A stretch of 8,251 nucleotides of DNA, taken from assembly GCA_018901375.1 (NCBI GenBank), contig JAHIEP010000047.1, positions 1 through 8,251 on the forward strand, given 5' to 3'. The notes under the pieces are model-generated. The model had not been told where the DNA came from and searched no databases. It saw only the letters and a list, made by a program, of their open reading frames with translations. The DNA is from Nanobdellota archaeon. Its GTDB lineage: Archaea; Nanobdellota; Nanobdellia; Pacearchaeales; GW2011-AR1. A program made the position numbers and the translations under genes. Below are positions 4,955-8,251 of this stretch, piece after piece (positions within the stretch are counted from its first letter, which is position 1; every line of letters begins with the position of its first letter).

Positions 4955-5063
4955 TATAAGAATCGAACGACCGAAGTAGGGAGCGAACAATTCGCTCCGA
5001 ACAAACCAATTTCTAAATATTTTGTGAGGTGCAAATTGCGAGTAGATTCTCCCCAGCCCCATA
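4938..5063. repeat. 19-nt direct repeat of the tRNA-Phe 3' end (att-like)
   Basis: GATTCTCCCCAGCCCCATA occurs at 4938-4956, the last 17 nt of the tRNA plus 2 nt, and again exactly at 5045-5063. The similarity reaches further left into the T stem (GAGT in both). A direct repeat of a tRNA 3' end is the usual footprint of integration at a tRNA gene. Here only 88 nt separate the copies and there is no integrase, so it would be a remnant or a small-scale duplication. Confidence 0.75.
4980..4998. repeat. 8-bp hairpin downstream of tRNA-Phe
   Basis: GGAGCGAA-CAA-TTCGCTCC, a perfect 8-bp stem with a 3-nt loop, located between the two copies of the tRNA 3' end. It could end the tRNA transcript or belong to a small palindromic element. 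No T-run follows directly. Confidence 0.6.
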
Positions 5064-5071
5064 ACCACGAT

Positions 5072-5092
5072 AAAAAATCCGCGAAAATCCGT
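5072..5092. repeat. dispersed ATCCGTG-type repeat, copy 2
   Basis: Second copy of the 21-nt repeat at 1039-1059, matching at 19 of 21 positions in the same orientation. It lies in the gap between the tRNA-Phe repeats and the lipid kinase gene. Confidence 0.6.
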
Positions 5093-5144
5093 GGACCTCT
5101 TCTGATTAATATACCAGTTACATCTAAATCAAATTACACAACCA

Positions 5145-5152
5145 TTAAATAC
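5145..5152 (+). promoter_or_regulatory. TATA-like box of the lipid kinase gene
   Basis: TTAAATAC centred about 24 nt before the ATG at 5173; no ribosome-binding site precedes the ATG. Confidence 0.45.
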
Positions 5153-5172
5153 CATATTAATCTTATGCACAC

Positions 5173-5760
5173 ATGCCAAACCTCCTATTCGAAGCCAGAA
5201 GAAAATTCATCCACATCCTCGGCCTAGGCTACCTCCTCTTCTACTGGTTAATTTTCAAACTCTTCCAATCATCAAAAATCGCAATCCTCTACCTCCTAAG
5301 TGTCCTCATCCTCTTCGTCGTAATAGATTTCTTCAGAATAACAGGAAAGAAAAAAATCCCCGTCTTCCATATCCTATTTCGAACCAAAGAAGAAAACTCC
5401 CTCGGTGGCCAAGTATACTACATCCTCGGAATGATTCTAGCCCTCTGCCTTTTCGATTTCAAAATAGCCTTCGCCGTAATCCTAATGACAGTCCTCGGCG
5501 ACGCCGCCGCCGCAATGTTTGGAATCGCATTTGGAAAACACTGGATAAAATCTCTCGAAGACACAGCGTGGGAAGGCGTCATCGCAGAATTCACCGTCGA
5601 CATAATCATAGGATACTTCATAATAGGAAACTGGTACATAATAATCCCAATGGCACTAATGGCAACCGTAGTCGAAACAATTTTCCCCCACATCGACGAC
5701 AACCTCGCAATCCCGATCTTCGCCGGCTTCGTCGGTCAAGGCCTATCCCTACTACTATAG
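5173..5760 (+). CDS. CTP-dependent lipid kinase family protein (dolichol/polyprenol/diacylglycerol kinase-like)
   Basis: An integral membrane protein of 195 residues with about six or seven hydrophobic segments. It shows the signatures of the SEC59/DGK1/VTE5 superfamily: ARRKFIHI at 8-15, GDAAAAMFG at 109-117, GKHWIKSLEDT at 121-131, and a late acidic motif E168 with DDNLAIP at 175-181. These enzymes use CTP to phosphorylate membrane alcohols such as dolichol, phytol or diacylglycerol, and are often annotated as phosphatidate cytidylyltransferases. In an archaeon a polyprenol or geranylgeraniol substrate for lipid or glycan-carrier recycling is plausible but not shown. The family's usual KSLEGT is KSLEDT here. 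The ATG at 5173 has a TATA-like box 24 nt upstream. It stands alone, with the next gene starting 39 nt after the stop from its own promoter. Confidence 0.85.
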   Translation: MPNLLFEARRKFIHILGLGYLLFYWLIFKLFQSSKIAILYLLSVLILFVVIDFFRITGKKKIPVFHILFRTKEENSLGGQVYYILGMILALCLFDFKIAFAVILMTVLGDAAAAMFGIAFGKHWIKSLEDTAWEGVIAEFTVDIIIGYFIIGNWYIIIPMALMATVVETIFPHIDDNLAIPIFAGFVGQGLSLLL

Positions 5761-5771
5761 TCTCATAATTC

Positions 5772-5779
5772 TTTTATAC
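5772..5779 (+). promoter_or_regulatory. TATA-like box of the 130-residue gene
   Basis: TTTTATAC centred about 24 nt before the GTG start at 5800, supporting that unusual start codon and a leaderless mRNA. Confidence 0.5.
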
Positions 5780-5799
5780 TTAAAAGCAAAAATTATTAA

Positions 5800-6192
5800 G
5801 TGGTAAAATCTCAAAAAATACTAAATCTCGAAAATCAAATAAAGAGAGAATTAGAATTAACGGGATTAGTAAAAGACATAGAATTTGGAGGAGAACTTTT
5901 TCTAAAAGATAATCATTTTTATTTTCAATACAGGATAAACCCAAAAAACAAATCCAAAAATCCAAAAAAATCAAATAAAATAAAAATGAGCCAATTCAGG
6001 CACAAACTTCTAGAACTAATGATGAACAATTTTTCAGAATTTTACAGATTCTCACAAGAATCTGAAGGAGAAGTATATAGACAATATTTCATGTTATATC
6101 CAACCGTAAAAGTCGAAGATATAGAAAACCTGGAATATCACATGCTCCAAACAATAAAAAAAGAAATAGAAAACTATCACAACCAAGAATAA
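5800..6192 (+). CDS. hypothetical basic protein, 130 residues, GTG start
   Basis: I do not recognise this protein. It appears soluble and charged: a helical N-terminus (6-22), a short beta-prone part (27-46: IEFGGELFLKDNHFYFQY), and a low-complexity lysine/asparagine linker at 47-62. Two helices rich in Phe, Tyr and Met follow (64-88 and 106-127). No metal-binding motif or signal peptide is seen. The GTG at 5800 is supported by the TATA-like box 24 nt upstream and by the lack of a better start. Base use differs from its neighbours: it is richer in A, and the C excess is weaker (11 C to 6 G at 6001-6060). It may be a more recent arrival or under weaker strand bias. It converges on the RNase P RNA gene. 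Confidence 0.65.
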   Translation: MVKSQKILNLENQIKRELELTGLVKDIEFGGELFLKDNHFYFQYRINPKNKSKNPKKSNKIKMSQFRHKLLELMMNNFSEFYRFSQESEGEVYRQYFMLYPTVKVEDIENLEYHMLQTIKKEIENYHNQE

Positions 6193-6217
6193 CAAACCCG
6201 CCAACTCATTAAAAATC

Positions 6218-6232
6218 GACAACGAAGTTGTC
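6218..6232. terminator. GACAAC-GAA-GTTGTC hairpin between convergent genes
   Basis: A 6-bp perfect stem with a GAA triloop in the gap between the convergent 130-residue gene and the RNase P RNA. CTAA overlaps its end (6232-6235), as after the mini-hairpins inside the RNase P RNA. It may help end either transcript. Confidence 0.4.
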
Positions 6233-6241
6233 TAATATCAA

Positions 6242-6262
6242 ACCTAATACCTGACACCTCGA
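6242..6262. repeat. degenerate heptamer array ACCTNNN x3
   Basis: Three consecutive 7-nt units: ACCTAAT, ACCTGAC, ACCTCGA. The array lies immediately next to the hairpin that follows the RNase P RNA. It is short and imperfect, so it is less certain than the arrays at 1155 and 3151. Confidence 0.45.
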
Positions 6263-6281
6263 GCTATCTTGAAAAGATAGC
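6263..6281. terminator. 8-bp hairpin directly after the RNase P RNA 3' end
   Basis: GCTATCTT-GAA-AAGATAGC, a perfect 8-bp stem with a 3-nt loop. It begins at the base next to the terminal P1 helix of the RNase P RNA, so the two helices could stack. It may be a 3' processing or stability element, or a terminator. There is no clear T-run after it. Confidence 0.55.
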
Positions 6282-6626
6282 GAGTGGGACATAGGCCACG
6301 TTCTGTCAAACTCCAATAGCTTCTAAAGCCGAGGGCTCTAAAGCGAAGCTCTAAAGAAAAATCAAGATTTTTCTCTAACGGAAAGTTTGTGCTAACATCT
6401 GACTAAGCCTGCGCAAGACAGTTGCATCAGGTAGGATGCTCGTTCCATCCGAACTAAATCGGCTCGTCTCTATACCAGAGCCACGCCTCTCGACGCTATG
6501 TTTTCACATATACCTTTGTTCTCAATCGAATAAACGAAAGAGAGATGCGCGGACCTTCCTCAGCACCAGAAATCATTTTACATTTCCTTGGGTCTCACCC
6601 GGCACCGACAGTTAGCTGTCCCACTC
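6282..6626 (-). ncRNA. rnpB: RNase P RNA
   Basis: About 345 nt; the catalytic RNA of the ribozyme that trims tRNA 5' leaders. The ends pair perfectly as P1 (GAGTGGGAC at 6626-6618 with GTCCCACTC at 6290-6282). Conserved region I is visible as GAGGAAGGTCC (6561-6551). Near the 3' end ACAGAACGTGGCCTAT (6306-6291) matches conserved regions IV/V, and GATGCAA appears in the middle as in other RNase P RNAs. The length and order fit the archaeal type. Between the centre and the 3' conserved block is a run of mini-hairpins separated by TTAG (6378-6323) that looks like an insertion. Transcription probably starts at about 6626 from a TATA-like element shared with the hydrolase gene on the other strand. 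Confidence 0.93.
6323..6378. repeat. chain of three mini-hairpins separated by CTAA inside RNase P RNA
   Basis: On the plus strand: CTAA, then AGCC-GAG-GGCT, CTAA, AGC-GAA-GCT, CTAA, AGAAAAAT-CAAG-ATTTTTCT, CTAA. Every segment between the four CTAA spacers is a perfect inverted repeat starting with AG and ending with CT. In the RNA the spacers read UUAG. This looks like an expansion of a small palindromic unit in a tolerant loop of the RNase P RNA. Confidence 0.75.
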
Positions 6627-6644
6627 ATAACTACTAACAAAATT

Positions 6645-6657
6645 AACTTTATAAGTT
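6645..6657. promoter_or_regulatory. symmetric TATA element shared by RNase P RNA and hydrolase gene
   Basis: AACTT-TAT-AAGTT, 5-bp inverted arms around TAT, centred at 6651. The centre is 25 nt from the RNase P RNA 5' end (6626, minus strand) and 26 nt from the hydrolase ATG (6677, plus strand), so one TATA box could serve both directions. Only 50 nt separate the two genes. Confidence 0.65.
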
Positions 6658-6676
6658 TGGTTGTTCTACAAATCCA

Positions 6677-7165
6677 ATGATAAACCAAATAAAACCAAAC
6701 GTCCACCAACTCCACTTCAACACCTTCGGAAGCACAGTCTACCTAATAAACCTCGACGACAAAAACATCCTAATCGACACCTCAACAAAAGAAAACGAAC
6801 AAGAATTATTAAAAGACCTAAAAAAACTAAACGTCCAACCAGAAAATATTTCAATCCTAATCCTAACCCACAACCACTACGACCACGTCGGCAACAACAA
6901 CCTTTTCAAAAACGCAAAAATAATCACAAACAAAAACCCACAAGATTTACCAAAAGAATTCAAACCAATCCAAACCCCAGGTCATACACAAGACTCCTTC
7001 TGCATCCTCTACGACGACATCCTCTTCTCCGGCGACACAATCTTCCACCACAACGGCCGAGGACGAACCGACCTCTCAGGCGGAAACGAACAACAAATCC
7101 TAAACAGTATAAGAAAATTAAAAAAAATTAATTACAAAATTTTATGCCCCGGCCATATCGATTAA
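6677..7165 (+). CDS. metallo-beta-lactamase-fold hydrolase (glyoxalase II-like)
   Basis: One hundred and sixty-two residues with the full set of metal ligands: THNHYDHVG (His65, His67, Asp69 and His70), PGHT (His103), SGDTIF (Asp120) and CPGH (His160). GRGRTDLSGG (127-136) resembles the FGRTDLPGG loop of small glyoxalase II-like or thioesterase-like enzymes. A dinuclear zinc or iron site is expected, with hydrolysis of a thioester or similar bond; the substrate cannot be read. It is cytoplasmic, with no signal peptide. The protein stops two residues after the last metal-binding histidine, shorter than relatives that continue with GP.T. ATG 6677 lies 26 nt from the shared TATA element, so the mRNA is probably leaderless. 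The next gene has its own promoter. Confidence 0.9.
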   Translation: MINQIKPNVHQLHFNTFGSTVYLINLDDKNILIDTSTKENEQELLKDLKKLNVQPENISILILTHNHYDHVGNNNLFKNAKIITNKNPQDLPKEFKPIQTPGHTQDSFCILYDDILFSGDTIFHHNGRGRTDLSGGNEQQILNSIRKLKKINYKILCPGHID

Positions 7166-7221
7166 CTATCTCGAAGTTTCACTTTAAACTATCACCATCA
7201 TTTGCCCAAGCCTCCACGGAG

Positions 7222-7250
7222 TGAGCCATCCATCCGCAGATGAGCCATCC
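7222..7250. repeat. TGAGCCATCC direct repeat in the 201-nt gap
   Basis: TGAGCCATCC occurs at 7222-7231 and 7241-7250, 19 nt apart, and TGAGCC occurs again at 7276. A GGC-GAA-GCC mini-hairpin follows at 7251-7259. The rest of the gap (7166-7366) holds only the next gene's promoter. Confidence 0.5.
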
Positions 7251-7337
7251 GGCGAAGCCGAGCTCTTCACCTCAATGAGCCTTTCCCGAAATTAAATTTT
7301 AATTTAGTTTTGACGCAAAGCCCCATCGACAAAAACA

Positions 7338-7345
7338 TTTAAATA
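7338..7345 (+). promoter_or_regulatory. TATA-like box of the secreted protein gene
   Basis: TTTAAATA centred about 25 nt before the ATG at 7367, implying a leaderless mRNA. Confidence 0.55.
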
Positions 7346-7366
7346 AACAAACAACATAACTAAACA

Positions 7367-8251
7367 ATGAGAAAACAGGTGACCATAATAATTCTATTGT
7401 CATTACTCCTATTACCAACCGTCCTAGCCACAGATTCTTCAAAAACAGTCGATTCTGAAATGCAAAAACTAACACACTTTGCAAAAGAATACGAAGTCGG
7501 AAACATCGATTATGCTCAACTTATGATATACGTCAGCTCAGCCAGAGAAAGCCTAAACGAAATAGTCGGTGTAACAAACAGGGACATGGGTGGCATAGTA
7601 AAACAAGAACAAATAAAAAAAGTCTTAGGAGAACCAGTAGAAACAACAAAATGGGTCTGGGTCGAAGGCGAAGACCATGACAAAAAATTAGACAAAGAAG
7701 TTCCAGTTTGGAGAAAAATAGTATTCGACGGTAAAAGAATCCAAATAAGAATGGAGGCATACCCATCAATCTTCACAAAAAAGAAATTCGGTGATGACAA
7801 CGAAGACAAAAGAGTGTCTAAAGAAGAGATAGAAGAAGGCTCCATTATATATAGACTACATTTCAACACCCAATTCAAAAGACCGCAAGATGAATTAAAC
7901 ATCGAAGCGAAAATCGAAGAAATAAAATCCCTAGCAGAAGACTTCAACGAAAACCCAACTAGCTCAAACGCAGAAACCCTAGCAAAACAAAGTGTCAACG
8001 CAGAACGAATATTTCAAAACTATTTCCAACAAGGTCAAGGAAAATGCGAAGACATAATGAAGAAAATCTTTGGAAGCGAAAATCAAAGACAAACTCAGAA
8101 AGTCCAATCTAATGAATTCACATTCCAAGAGGGCGAAAACTTCGAAGCAATAATGAGACTAGAAATGTGCGACGAGTGTGAATACAATTACGTAAATCTA
8201 AACATGTGGGTTGAAAGGCGAGGAAAATTTGAAAAACAAGAAGAGGAAAAA
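7367..8251 (+). CDS. secreted protein of unknown function (3' end beyond window)
   Basis: The frame is open for 295 codons to the window edge. The N-terminus is a clear Sec signal peptide: MRKQ, a hydrophobic core at 5-16, and a likely cut after LPTVLA (residue 21). The mature part is charged and largely helical at first (26-65: a QKLTHFAKEYE / SARESLNEIVG region). A region with paired Trp (near 97-99: KWVWVEGE) follows, then a VWRKIVFDGKRIQIRMEA strand-rich stretch, and a second helical part. Cysteines occur only late: Cys227, and Cys268/Cys271 as C-x2-C. I recall similar signal-peptide proteins as conserved hypotheticals in small archaea but know no function. No membrane anchor is seen in the visible part. 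The codons are A/C-rich like the other plus-strand genes. Confidence 0.85.
   Translation, partial: MRKQVTIIILLSLLLLPTVLATDSSKTVDSEMQKLTHFAKEYEVGNIDYAQLMIYVSSARESLNEIVGVTNRDMGGIVKQEQIKKVLGEPVETTKWVWVEGEDHDKKLDKEVPVWRKIVFDGKRIQIRMEAYPSIFTKKKFGDDNEDKRVSKEEIEEGSIIYRLHFNTQFKRPQDELNIEAKIEEIKSLAEDFNENPTSSNAETLAKQSVNAERIFQNYFQQGQGKCEDIMKKIFGSENQRQTQKVQSNEFTFQEGENFEAIMRLEMCDECEYNYVNLNMWVERRGKFEKQEEEK

Noticed and set aside
4823..5068. Minus-strand open frame across tRNA-Phe and its flank
   Set aside because: It runs antisense through the tRNA and the repeats; no independent sign of coding.
6016..6028. ATGATGA motif resembling a C box of a C/D guide RNA
   Set aside because: It lies within an open reading frame, and no matching D box (CTGA) or C'/D' pair was seen at suitable distance.
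6661..7131. Second plus-strand frame overlapping the hydrolase gene
   Set aside because: A different frame of the hydrolase gene with an Arg/Lys/Pro/Asn-rich product and no motif; the other frame has all metal ligands.
7222..7250. Short direct repeats considered as a CRISPR remnant
   Set aside because: Only two 10-nt units 19 nt apart, with no long repeat, no regular spacers and no cas genes.
7516..7998. Minus-strand open frame of 160 codons opposite the secreted protein gene
   Set aside because: Hydrophobic, Ser/Leu/Phe-rich shadow. The plus frame has a signal peptide, a TATA-like box and consistent codon use.

Overview
The window looks like the chromosome of a small-genome archaeon, probably a DPANN lineage of the Woesearchaeota/Pacearchaeota kind. 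Supporting signs are an archaeal form III-like RuBisCO, an archaeal-style RNase P RNA, a pilin-like protein with a class III (KG|AMEL) leader, many short proteins of unknown function, and very regular archaeal promoters. Nearly every gene that starts a transcription unit has a TATA-like box centred 24-28 nt before its start codon, which implies leaderless mRNAs. Genes inside operons instead use ATGA overlaps, some with purine-rich ribosome-binding sites. The lineage is an inference; no taxonomic marker was compared.

Left part (1-4744), all genes on the minus strand. Read in transcription order they are: a pilin-like secreted protein; cysteinyl-tRNA synthetase (cysS), possibly with a coupled 24-codon ORF; a small winged-helix-like protein overlapping a cysteine-rich mini-protein; an unknown 110-residue protein; endonuclease III (nth); and a compact three-gene operon. 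That operon holds two short paralogous membrane proteins followed by the RuBisCO large subunit (rbcL), which runs off the left edge. The RuBisCO presumably serves AMP/nucleoside salvage, as in other archaea, although no other gene of that pathway is in the window.

Middle part (4745-6676). A tRNA-Phe(GAA) gene on the plus strand is followed by about 200 nt of structured DNA. It includes an inverted copy of the T-loop, an 8-bp hairpin, a 19-nt direct repeat of the tRNA 3' end and a dispersed ATCCGTG-type repeat. Next come a plus-strand CTP-dependent lipid (polyprenol/diacylglycerol) kinase family protein, an unknown 130-residue protein, and the RNase P RNA on the minus strand. The RNase P RNA carries an unusual chain of mini-hairpins separated by CTAA/TTAG and is followed at once by an 8-bp hairpin.

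Right part (6645-8251). One symmetric TATA element sits 25-26 nt from both the RNase P 5' end and the start codon of a metallo-beta-lactamase-fold hydrolase, so it looks like a bidirectional promoter. The window ends inside a secreted protein of unknown function.

The plus strand is strongly C-over-G and A-rich in genes of both orientations, so synonymous codon choice follows the strand rather than the gene. Short heptamer arrays occur at three places. No CRISPR array, transposase, integrase or rRNA was seen.
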